Shown here in pieces: positions 1 to 5,235 of a DNA stretch of 7,495 nt; within the stretch, counting starts at the first letter, position 1; each line of letters opens with the position of its first letter. Under the pieces are notes generated by a model that saw only the letters and a list, made by a program, of their open reading frames with translations, was not told where the DNA came from and ran no database searches. Source of the stretch: Acidobacteriota bacterium. GTDB taxonomy: Bacteria; Acidobacteriota; Blastocatellia; Pyrinomonadales; Pyrinomonadaceae. The stretch is taken from assembly GCA_020853255.1 (NCBI GenBank), contig JADYZI010000043.1, positions 1 to 7,495 of the forward strand. The letters are read 5' to 3'. The position numbers were made by a program, and so were the translations under genes.

Positions 1-1787
1 CATGCGAACCGGCATGCCGCCGTGGGCGCATCGACGAAGAACCGGTCGCGATCTGCCGCTTGAAGCGCGTCGCTGCGGATAATCGCGACGAGGTCAAGCA
101 TTTGATGCCGCAGGCTCCATTCACACCTAACGGCAAGAAGATCGCTCTCATTGGCGGCGGTCCGGCATCGCTGACGGTCGCCCGCGATCTTGCACCGCTT
201 GGCTACGAGATCCATTTGTTTGACGAACAGTTCAAGGGCGGCGGCTTTATGCGTTCTCAAATACCGTCGTTTCGCCTGCCGGAATCCGTTCTCGACGAAG
301 AGGTCAACTACATCCTCGACCTTGGCATTCACACTCATTTCAAACACTACGTTTCCTCGCTAAAGGACGTTCTTGACGCGGGTTACGATGCAGTATTCGT
401 CGGGACGGGCGCACCGCACGGGCGCGAGTTGAAGATTCCCGGACGCCAGGAAGGCGACGACAATATTCATATCGGGATCAACTGGCTTGCGAGCGTAGCT
501 TTCGAGCACACAAACAAGATCGGTAAAACCGTGATCGTTCTCGGCGGCGGCAACACGGCAATGGACTGCTGCCGAACGGCTCGTCGTCTTGGCGGCGAAG
601 ACGTAAAGGTGATCGTCCGCTCGCCTTTTGAGTCAATGAAGGCAAGTCCTTGGGAAAAAGAGGACGCGATGCACGAGGACATTCCGATCATCGACAATCA
701 CGTTCCGAAATCCTTTGTGATCGAGCACGTCGCAGACTGCGACGGCAGTTGCTCGGTCGAACGAGAGACGCGCGGAAAGGGAACTGACCCCGGAATTCCG
801 GACCCGAGTGCCGGCCGCGGCCAGACCGGCGATCTGCCTGCACCGGTTCAATCTACGAAACCAGCGTGCAAACTTACAGGCGTAATGTTCGAGAAGGTCA
901 AGGCCGTTTATGACGAGAATGGAAAGCGTTCGCTCGTCCCGACGGGGGAAGCTGAGGTTTTTTATCCAGCAGACGACGTCCTGGTCGCGATCGGACAAGA
1001 GAACGCCTTTCCGTGGATCGAACGCAATCTCGGTGTGGATTTTGACAAGTGGGAAATGCCGGTCGTCGATAGGACAACATTCCAATCGACGAACCCGAAG
1101 GTCTTCTTCGGCGGTGATGCCGCCTTTGGGCCGGAGAACGTGATCACGGCCGTTGCACACGGCCACCAGGCCGCGATCTCAATGGACCTCTTTTGCAAAG
1201 GCGAGAACGTTCTCACAAATCGCCCGCCGCCGTTCGTCAATCTTCACTCGATGAAGATGGGAATCCACGAATGGGCGTATGACAGCAAGATCGACGAGTA
1301 CGATCGCCTCGTCGTGCCGCAGGCCCCGAAAACAAAAACACTCACGAACCGTAAGCAAGAGGTCGAACTCGGTTTCGATCCGCTTGCGGGCTACGAAGAG
1401 GCCCAACGGTGTCTGAACTGCGACGTTCAGACGGTCTTCGATGCTCCGAAATGCATCGAGTGCGACGCCTGCGTCGATATCTGTCCGACGAGCTGCATTT
1501 CGTTCATTCCCGACGGCAATGAAAGCGATCTCCGGAGCCGCACGAAGGTTCCTGCACTCAACCTAAAACAAGACATCTACGTCCAGGATGGCCTCAAGAC
1601 CGGCCGCGTCATGGTCAAGGACGAAGACGTCTGCCTCCACTGCGGCCTCTGCGCCGAACGCTGCCCCACCGCCGCCTGGGATATGCAAGCCTTCTGGTAC
1701 AACGTCACCAAAGCCGGCGGGGTCAAATACGGCGAAATGGTCCAGATCACCCGCGATAACAAACGTAATGGAAATGTCGGAGTCTAG
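1..1787 (+). CDS. GltD-like FAD/NAD(P)H oxidoreductase with two C-terminal 4Fe-4S clusters (5' partial)
   Basis: Flavoprotein expected to move electrons between NAD(P)H and an iron-sulfur partner in the cytoplasm. The frame is open from base 3 and reads CEPACRRG then EEPVAICRLKR, the end of the N-terminal Fe-S domain of GltD-like proteins. The TTG at 60 is therefore not the start, and roughly 100 N-terminal residues probably lie outside. Next come an FAD Rossmann motif (IALIGGGPAS, near 147-176), the IPSFRLP signature, a second nucleotide-binding motif (VIVLGGGNTAMD, near 534-567), the FAD-closing VFFGGDAAFGPENVITA (near 1105-1155), and two ferredoxin-type sites: CIECDACVDICP (1452-1487) and CLHCGLCAERCP (near 1632-1667). 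The single AQRCLNCD motif precedes them. Known relatives include GltD and formate dehydrogenase-linked flavoproteins. Some close relatives sit beside 2-oxoacid:acceptor oxidoreductases, but no such partner is visible here, so the true partner is unknown. An unusual in-frame insert at 735-869 is described separately. Confidence 0.93.
   Translation, partial: CEPACRRGRIDEEPVAICRLKRVAADNRDEVKHLMPQAPFTPNGKKIALIGGGPASLTVARDLAPLGYEIHLFDEQFKGGGFMRSQIPSFRLPESVLDEEVNYILDLGIHTHFKHYVSSLKDVLDAGYDAVFVGTGAPHGRELKIPGRQEGDDNIHIGINWLASVAFEHTNKIGKTVIVLGGGNTAMDCCRTARRLGGEDVKVIVRSPFESMKASPWEKEDAMHEDIPIIDNHVPKSFVIEHVADCDGSCSVERETRGKGTDPGIPDPSAGRGQTGDLPAPVQSTKPACKLTGVMFEKVKAVYDENGKRSLVPTGEAEVFYPADDVLVAIGQENAFPWIERNLGVDFDKWEMPVVDRTTFQSTNPKVFFGGDAAFGPENVITAVAHGHQAAISMDLFCKGENVLTNRPPPFVNLHSMKMGIHEWAYDSKIDEYDRLVVPQAPKTKTLTNRKQEVELGFDPLAGYEEAQRCLNCDVQTVFDAPKCIECDACVDICPTSCISFIPDGNESDLRSRTKVPALNLKQDIYVQDGLKTGRVMVKDEDVCLHCGLCAERCPTAAWDMQAFWYNVTKAGGVKYGEMVQITRDNKRNGNVGV
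735..869 (+). other. In-frame insert inside the oxidoreductase gene
   Basis: About 45 codons sit between the conserved segments ending SFVIEHVA and beginning KLTGVMFEKV. In relatives I can recall, these join through only a few residues. The extra peptide is rich in Gly, Pro, Asp and Arg, looks disordered, and adds three cysteines (codons at 738, 750 and 867) outside the cluster motifs. Its DNA contains a perfect 12-bp palindrome, CCGGAATTCCGG (790-801), and a 10-bp one, GGCCGCGGCC (813-822). Both the in-frame length and the palindromes recall genic palindromic elements such as those of Rickettsia. It could also be an ordinary surface loop of this lineage. The boundaries are estimated by eye. 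Confidence 0.55.
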
Positions 1788-1820
1788 CTCGACGTTGAAT
1801 GAAGTGTGGTGATTCACTTT

Positions 1821-2171
1821 CTATGTAATTCGTTTGGCATACTTCTTATTAATCCAGCCGAACTGAGAAATTCCTTCGAGTGAATTGAAGGCCTCGGCAA
1901 ATATCCACTTGTGATGCCGAACGATAAGTCGAGCGCGGTTGCCGGCCAACACTGTTCCAGCTCGCTGTGAGCGGAATGATGGTTCGAACATCAGCTTCGC
2001 ATCCCGTTGAAGCAAATACTCAACATCCTCGGCTTGTATACTCGGAAGAAACTTCCGCAAGAGTTCTCGCGGCAAGTCTCGCAAGACATCTATCTGAATC
2101 GCCGGCGGCTGATTAGGTGACGGATTGAGGTATTGAAGTGTTCCTATAAAACATTGATAAAAAGGTTGCAA
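1821..2171 (-). CDS. SH3b-domain C-terminal fragment (third part of a split membrane protein)
   Basis: The frame has no ATG near its beginning; only a TTG at 2171 could open it as 116 residues. It overlaps the upstream frame by 59 bases. Its last 65 or so residues have the pattern of a bacterial SH3-like (SH3b) domain: EPSFRSQRAGTVLAG, then a KW pair, then GWINKKYAKRI at the end. SH3b domains bind peptides or cell-wall material in known families. Before it lies a helical stretch (RDLPRELLRKFL) and a Pro/Asn linker (NPSPNQPPA), which would follow naturally after the membrane helix of the upstream frame. I read it as the C-terminal part of the same protein, separated by a +1 frame change somewhere in 2113-2171. 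A separately translated, coupled TTG-start gene is the alternative. It ends 33 bases from the convergent oxidoreductase stop. Confidence 0.6.
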   Translation of the reverse strand: MQPFYQCFIGTLQYLNPSPNQPPAIQIDVLRDLPRELLRKFLPSIQAEDVEYLLQRDAKLMFEPSFRSQRAGTVLAGNRARLIVRHHKWIFAEAFNSLEGISQFGWINKKYAKRIT

Positions 2172-2760
2172 GAAGGCTTAAGATCGCAATCAACATCATC
2201 AATCTTTCCTTGGTGACAAATTCGCTGCCTCCTGTCTCTTTCAAGTTTTCTTCGACGATGGCCGCTATTTCATTCGCCATTTGCTTGCCATCTTCGCTTT
2301 TCTCAACGGCTTCCCGAAACTGTTGCGCAAGACCTGCAGCATGTGTTTGCCGAAGTACTTCGGGATTCGCGAGCGTTCCGCTCTGCTGCATCGACTTGAA
2401 AAAACTTGCACCAACAGACTTAAGAAAGTTCGCACCAGTCTGCCCGATCTGGCCTATAAGGCCTTGAAGCATTGATTCGATTTCCGGCCATCGAAACATG
2501 GACGCAAAAACCGCGGTACTCCAAGAAGACTTAAACAATTCAGCCTGTCTTCGGGCAACATCTCGTCCAATTTCAGCGAGTTGATTAAGTTGACTTCTCC
2601 CAATTTGCTGGGTCAGGCTATTGACGGTCGACATTGTCGGAGCAAATGATCTAGTTAAGTCGTTAAGAACATCATTATTCAATGACATAGCCGAGGCCGC
2701 CGCTGAAGACCTCAGAATTTCGAGCAATCGGTCATTAGGCAGCATCATGTGTTTCTGCAT
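2113..2760 (-). CDS. Helical protein with C-terminal transmembrane segment (middle part of a split gene)
   Basis: A 215-residue frame from the ATG at 2760. It is mostly predicted helix, rich in Ala, Ser, Gln and Leu, with stretches such as LNQLAEIGRDVARRQAELF that suggest coiled coil. Residues about 192-209 (LMMLIAILSLLATFLSMF) form one clear membrane helix just before the end. There is no signal peptide, so the helical bulk would sit on one side of the membrane. The ATG lies inside the end of the upstream frame (overlap 2745-2760). This frame stays open upstream of that ATG to about 2827 and reads plausible helix (RTALESIREMQKH), so coding probably runs through the ATG from the upstream gene. 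I do not recognise the family. Membrane helix plus downstream SH3b suggests a membrane-anchored accessory protein. Confidence 0.65.
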   Translation of the reverse strand: MQKHMMLPNDRLLEILRSSAAASAMSLNNDVLNDLTRSFAPTMSTVNSLTQQIGRSQLNQLAEIGRDVARRQAELFKSSWSTAVFASMFRWPEIESMLQGLIGQIGQTGANFLKSVGASFFKSMQQSGTLANPEVLRQTHAAGLAQQFREAVEKSEDGKQMANEIAAIVEENLKETGGSEFVTKERLMMLIAILSLLATFLSMFYRNTSIPQSVT

Positions 2761-3029
2761 TTCGCGAATAGATTCGAGTGCAGTCCTGTATGGCCGTTCT
2801 CCTCTTGCAGAAGTCTCATCGCTTTAAACGCGCCGTTAGTTGGTCGATTCAATTCGTTCTGTATTGCCTCCTTTGCCTGGCGAGCCGCTCTGTCAGGTCG
2901 ATCCATCTCGCGTTGAAAGTTTCTAACTCCCTCATCAGCCGGATTGTTCATTCGATCAAAATGATCTCCAGATAACTGACGATGTCTTTCTTGATCGTCG
3001 AGTAGTTTGTTGATGTCCTTTATATTCAT
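2745..3029 (-). CDS. Charged helical protein (first part of a split gene)
   Basis: A 94-residue frame. I chose the ATG at 3029 over an upstream in-frame codon at 3119 because AAAGGTGAG lies about 8 bases before it, and because the region above it is an inverted repeat rather than likely coding. The sequence is hydrophilic and helical, dense in Asp, Arg, Asn and Gln (for example DDQERHRQLSGDHFDRMNN and RAARQAKEAIQNELNRP), with no signal peptide or membrane segment. The last 22 or so residues, with scattered Gly, His and Cys, look unlike the rest and unlike normal coding. In the same place the neighbouring frame becomes convincingly helical. A -1 change near 2825-2830 would join it to the next frame. 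No family is recognised. Confidence 0.6.
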   Translation of the reverse strand: MNIKDINKLLDDQERHRQLSGDHFDRMNNPADEGVRNFQREMDRPDRAARQAKEAIQNELNRPTNGAFKAMRLLQEENGHTGLHSNLFAKCRNT

Positions 3030-3071
3030 TTTGGCTCTCACCTTTGGGCTCGACCTACTAAACTTTTTCCT

Positions 3072-3129
3072 TGTCAGACGCTTAGCGACGAACTCCAACC
3101 GTAGGAATCCAGTCGCCAAACGTCTGACA
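3072..3129. repeat. Imperfect inverted repeat upstream of the minus-strand genes
   Basis: TGTCAGACG (3072-3080) is the exact reverse complement of CGTCTGACA (3121-3129), and GCGAC (3085-3089) pairs with GTCGC (3112-3116). Over arms 3072-3089 and 3112-3129, 16 of 18 positions pair, around a 22-base loop. The left arm with its flank resembles an inverted copy of the 21-bp unit that is tandemly repeated to the right. It lies 43 bases before the ATG at 3029, so it may be an operator, or a hairpin in the 5' leader of that transcript. Confidence 0.75.
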
Positions 3130-3289
3130 TTTCTAATCTAGTATCTGGCCTTCTCCTTCCAACGTCTGGAGATTGCTTTATGGTGTCTGAAAGTTACTTC
3201 CAAGCATCGGAAACCCATTTTTAGGCGTCTGGAAATCATTTCCCAACGTCTGGAAACTTTCTCCCAACACCGGTAAACCCACTCCAAAG
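3121..3289. repeat. Degenerate 21-bp tandem direct repeats, about eight units
   Basis: Units begin at 3121, 3141, 3163, 3184, 3205, 3226, 3247 and 3268. The period is exactly 21 from 3163 to 3268. The approximate consensus is CGTCTGGAAA, then 3-4 variable bases, then a pyrimidine-rich TTTCCCAA. The best-preserved pair is 3226-3246 and 3247-3267. One unit (3226) holds a small GGAAA-TCA-TTTCC stem. Two helical turns per unit would put the CGTCTG cores on one DNA face, as in operator or iteron arrays. No origin gene or replication initiator is visible, so a regulatory array, curved DNA or a decayed microsatellite are all possible. Confidence 0.75.
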
Positions 3290-3340
3290 CCCATTTTTAC
3301 GGTGTCACGCGGAACACGCAAATTTCAACGCATGGCTGAC

Positions 3341-3369
3341 TTGCATTCACGTCTAGTTTCGCGTATAAG
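3341..3369 (+). promoter_or_regulatory. Candidate sigma-70 promoter for the small-gene operon
   Basis: TTGCAT (3341-3346) and TATAAG (3364-3369) are separated by exactly 17 bases. The -10 matches consensus at 5 of 6 positions and the -35 at only 3 of 6. It lies 64 bases before the first plus-strand ATG and just right of the repeat array. TACAAT at 3385-3390 is an alternative -10 with no good -35. Confidence 0.4.
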
Positions 3370-3411
3370 AAACCTGCACTCCAGTACAATTAAATCGACC
3401 TAAGCCTCATT

Positions 3412-3432
3412 AGAAGGAGATTTTTTTTCACG
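3412..3432 (+). promoter_or_regulatory. Strong Shine-Dalgarno followed by a T8 tract
   Basis: AGAAGGAGA (3412-3420) is a strong ribosome binding site, but it is about 13 bases from the ATG at 3433 because eight T (3421-3428) lie between. The tract makes the spacing long. If it slips in length, it would change translation of the operon's first gene. Confidence 0.6.
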
Positions 3433-3783
3433 ATGCCAAAGAGCTTGCAGGATTTATCTGATAGTGAACTTATAGACGTGGCAAATCAGTTGTCGTCGGC
3501 GATAGCGGCTGATCCGCCGGCATACGGATCGCCGCCCGCGCAGGTCACGGCATTAAGCGGAAACCCCACCGTCGACGCCGCCTACGAAGGCACCGACGCC
3601 GGAAAAATGGGTCACGACATGCTCCGCTGGCGCATGCGCGACGGCACCACCGGCGCTTGGGGCGAAACCATCAGCGCCACACTTGCGGGAAGGAAAGCGG
3701 ATAATCACTATTCGGAGCGCAGAACGTTTGGTTTGACCAACCGCGGCTCCGACAAGCGCTTGAGGGGCCTCGATTACAGATGA
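3433..3783 (+). CDS. Small fibronectin-like protein, probably internally deleted
   Basis: A 116-residue frame opened by an ATG after a strong ribosome binding site. The first 43 or so residues (LSDSELIDVANQLSSAI, then PPAYGSPPAQVTAL) look like the N-terminal helical part of small proteins of about 200-250 residues that I associate with Blastocatellia and a few other groups. Residues about 52-85 (EGTDAGKMGHDMLRWRMRDG then AWGETISATLAG) look like the last strands of their fibronectin-like C-terminal domain. The long middle part is missing, and about 30 basic residues after the usual end (RKADNHYSERRT onward) suggest the normal stop was lost. I therefore read it as an in-frame deletion remnant that may still be expressed. 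The family match is from memory. No signal peptide or membrane helix is seen. It ends 29 bases before the zinc-ribbon gene. Confidence 0.55.
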   Translation: MPKSLQDLSDSELIDVANQLSSAIAADPPAYGSPPAQVTALSGNPTVDAAYEGTDAGKMGHDMLRWRMRDGTTGAWGETISATLAGRKADNHYSERRTFGLTNRGSDKRLRGLDYR

Positions 3784-3792
3784 ACTGAAGGT

Positions 3793-3808
3793 GGGTAATT
3801 GGGTAATT
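3793..3808 (+). repeat. Short direct repeat before the zinc-ribbon gene
   Basis: GGGTAATT occurs twice back to back (3793-3800, 3801-3808), four bases before the ATG at 3813. The only purine-rich ribosome-binding candidate, GAAGGTGGG (3787-3795), is far away at about 17 bases, so the duplication may have displaced it. Translation may then depend on coupling with the upstream gene. Confidence 0.45.
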
Positions 3809-3812
3809 AAAG

Positions 3813-4256
3813 ATGAAGCGAATAAGTGAAAGTGAAAAGTTTGGACTGGCCGACCATGGCAAGAACTATAAGACCAATTGGTACAGGTCAGAGATTACTG
3901 AACATCATTACGATGATGGTCGACCGTTCTATCTTCCCAAACTGAATACAACAGTTTTGTTGCGGTGCGTAAAGTGCAGTACTCACCATTTGCTGGATAA
4001 GTGTGATAATTGCGATGGCCGGGCCTTTGCGTCGGGACGCGGTGCTGGAATTTACTGTTTGACATGTCAAGAAGGCTTTACAAAGTGGACCTGTGAAAGC
4101 TGCGGCACTCGGAATCCCACTTCTACTACATTAGTACTACTCAATAAAGTTCGGAAAGGATCAGCCTTGGCGGTTGTGTTTGGGATCGCGGCGTTTGTTC
4201 TCTCGTTTATTATTGCACTGCCGTTTGCCACTGCTTCCATCACCCAGTTGGTTTGA
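3813..4256 (+). CDS. Zinc-ribbon membrane protein, apparently frameshifted near its end
   Basis: A 147-residue frame with four CxxC pairs (Cys 52/55, 64/67, 82/85, 94/97), enough for two zinc-ribbon sites. A hydrophobic helix follows at about 118-138 (ALAVVFGIAAFVLSFIIALP). Around Cys94 the sequence WTCESCGTRN fits the first half of a RanBP2-type finger (W-x-C-x2-C-x3-N), but the second CxxC does not follow. The zinc part would face the cytoplasm or help assemble a complex; no substrate can be named. The frame stops at 4256 directly after the first helix, while the -1 frame from about 4247 encodes a second membrane helix and then stops at 4342, fourteen bases before the next gene. The original protein was probably about 176 residues with a two-helix hairpin. 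The start is the first ATG; its ribosome binding site is poor. Confidence 0.7.
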   Translation: MKRISESEKFGLADHGKNYKTNWYRSEITEHHYDDGRPFYLPKLNTTVLLRCVKCSTHHLLDKCDNCDGRAFASGRGAGIYCLTCQEGFTKWTCESCGTRNPTSTTLVLLNKVRKGSALAVVFGIAAFVLSFIIALPFATASITQLV

Positions 4257-4342
4257 TTGGTGGCGGGTGCTGCTTTCCGATTGTTGCGGGAATCCTAGTG
4301 TTTATATTCACCCCGCGAGTATTGGATTCGATTAGAAACTAA
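4247..4342 (+). pseudogene. Out-of-frame second transmembrane helix of the zinc-ribbon protein
   Basis: In the frame one base behind the zinc-ribbon gene, the DNA reads VGLIGGGCCFPIVAGILVFI and then a short polar tail ending DSIRN and a TAA. This is a well-formed membrane helix with no start codon of its own, and it lies immediately after the first helix. It is best explained as the tail of the same protein after a -1 shift in roughly 4230-4256. No classical X-XXY-YYZ slippery heptamer is seen there, so mutation or sequencing error is likelier than programmed shifting. Confidence 0.6.
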
Positions 4343-4356
4343 ACAAGGGGTCTAAT

Positions 4357-4677
4357 ATGGGTGAAATTGACCGGATCACACAATATCTTTGGGACGGCGA
4401 TCAAGCAATCGCTCACGGCGAATACGAAAAAGCGCTGGAGTTGCTTGAGTGGGTTGTTCTGAATCCTGAGCACGGCGGTCATCAGTATTTGGCGGCTCAT
4501 GCCATTGTTCAATGCTACTCGAAATACCACGACGAAACGGACGATCCGGAGCCGTTAACGCCGGGTACCTTCTACAACCAGAAGATGCAGCTTTACATGA
4601 ATTTGGTTATTGATCTTTACCCCAAATGCCACCGGACATTCAGCGTGGCTTACCGATCGATAACGTCTTCGCCTTAA
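4357..4677 (+). CDS. Small helical TPR-like protein
   Basis: A 106-residue protein. AAGGGG (4345-4350) lies 6 bases before the ATG, a good ribosome binding site. The first half reads as a helix pair of TPR type (DQAIAHGEYEKALELLEWVV, then a loop, then YLAAHAIVQCYSKYH), followed by an acidic loop (DETDDPEPL) and another helix (YNQKMQLYMNLVIDLYPKC). This suggests a small protein-protein interaction module. There is no signal peptide, so it is probably cytoplasmic. It starts 14 bases after the shifted stop of the zinc-ribbon gene and ends 50 bases before the next start, consistent with one operon. No named family is recognised, and partners are unknown. Confidence 0.7.
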   Translation: MGEIDRITQYLWDGDQAIAHGEYEKALELLEWVVLNPEHGGHQYLAAHAIVQCYSKYHDETDDPEPLTPGTFYNQKMQLYMNLVIDLYPKCHRTFSVAYRSITSSP

Positions 4678-4727
4678 AGAGGTATTTGACAATTGGGAAG
4701 ACTAAAATAAATAGGAAAGGAACTTCT

Positions 4728-4949
4728 ATGGCGGAAAGTGTAGTTGTGGTTCAAAGAAACGGCGGCGGATACGTGAAAGGCGCGAAAGTTACATTAGGCT
4801 TCTCTAACGGCGTCACGGATTCGGTTTATACGGATGGGAATGGTGAAGCTGTGATAAGCCATTCGACTACTGGGAAGGCCACTGTTTACGTTGACGGACG
4901 CGACAGAGGCTCAATGACCGCACCCGGCAGAAAGCACATATTCATCTAA
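4728..4949 (+). CDS. Small beta-sandwich (carboxypeptidase-regulatory-like) protein
   Basis: A 73-residue protein starting at the ATG at 4728. I chose this over an in-frame ATG at 4626 because AAAGGA (4716-4721) lies 6 bases before it, and because the upstream start would overlap the previous gene and add sequence unlike the rest. The pattern is VVVVQRNGGGYVKGAKVTL, then VYTDGNGEAVISH, then GKATVYVDG and APGRKHIFI. The G-x-V-x-G-A-x-V opening and the TD-x-x-G-x-A turn are typical of carboxypeptidase-regulatory-like or transthyretin-like beta-sandwich domains, here as a stand-alone domain. No signal peptide or cysteine is present. In known proteins such domains act in binding or structure rather than catalysis. 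It is followed 42 bases later by the zinc-finger gene. Confidence 0.75.
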   Translation: MAESVVVVQRNGGGYVKGAKVTLGFSNGVTDSVYTDGNGEAVISHSTTGKATVYVDGRDRGSMTAPGRKHIFI

Positions 4950-4991
4950 CTAGCGACAAACTAGAGTTTTTCGATTTATTAGGGGGACAAA

Positions 4992-5159
4992 ATGAGAATC
5001 AATCGTAGAAACAAAAAAGTATTTGGGTCGACGGTTTCTGCTGAGAAGTCATGGAAATGCTGTAGGTGTAACTCTGAGAATTATAACGACCCTAACCATT
5101 GCAGCCATTGCGGTCACGATCGCTGCGGTAGCTGCAAAGATTTGTTAGGCACTAATTAG
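4992..5159 (+). CDS. 55-residue RanBP2-type zinc-finger protein
   Basis: The start is the ATG at 4992, with AGGGGG (4981-4986) five bases upstream. Trp21, Cys23, Cys26, Asn30, Cys37 and Cys40 match W-x-C-x2-C-x3-N-x6-C-x2-C, the RanBP2-type zinc-finger signature, with exact spacing. Cys45-x2-Cys48 follows inside CGHDRCGSC, so a second metal site or an extended ribbon is possible, with Cys24 as a spare ligand. The N-terminus is basic (MRINRRNKK). RanBP2 fingers in eukaryotes bind single-stranded RNA or ubiquitin; related bacterial mini-proteins are poorly characterised, so binding to RNA or to a protein partner is only a guess. It is the last gene of the tight plus-strand run and shares its Trp-Cys-Cys-Asn finger theme with the zinc-ribbon protein upstream. 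Confidence 0.8.
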   Translation: MRINRRNKKVFGSTVSAEKSWKCCRCNSENYNDPNHCSHCGHDRCGSCKDLLGTN

Positions 5160-5235
5160 AGTATAAGAGCAAACCTTTGCCTTAAGCGCCCGAAGAAGAT
5201 ATCATCCACCAACCTTCACGCTATTCTTTGATCCA

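Noticed and set aside
60..62. TTG as the start of the oxidoreductase gene
   Set aside because: The frame is open to base 3 and the upstream codons encode the conserved Cys-rich CRRG...EEPVAICRLKR motif, so the gene begins outside the window.
633..1166. Long antisense frame within the oxidoreductase gene
   Set aside because: It lies wholly opposite a strongly conserved coding region, shows no recognisable domain, and reflects codon bias on the other strand.
1801..1820. Possible bidirectional terminator between the convergent stops
   Set aside because: GAAGTG/CACTTT gives only a 6-bp stem with one wobble pair and an 8-base loop, and no T-run follows on either strand.
3030..3119. Upstream extension of the first minus-strand gene to 3119
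   Set aside because: The extension runs through the inverted repeat, reads as basic, low-quality protein, and the ATG at 3029 has a good ribosome binding site.
3121..3289. CRISPR array
   Set aside because: Units are 21 bp and abut with no unique spacers; they are degenerate tandem repeats and no cas gene is present.
4230..4256. Programmed -1 frameshift site in the zinc-ribbon gene
   Set aside because: No X-XXY-YYZ slippery heptamer or clear downstream stem is present, so mutation or error is the simpler explanation.
4626..4727. N-terminal extension of the beta-sandwich protein
   Set aside because: It overlaps the preceding gene, lacks a ribosome binding site and adds non-family sequence; the ATG at 4728 has a proper site.
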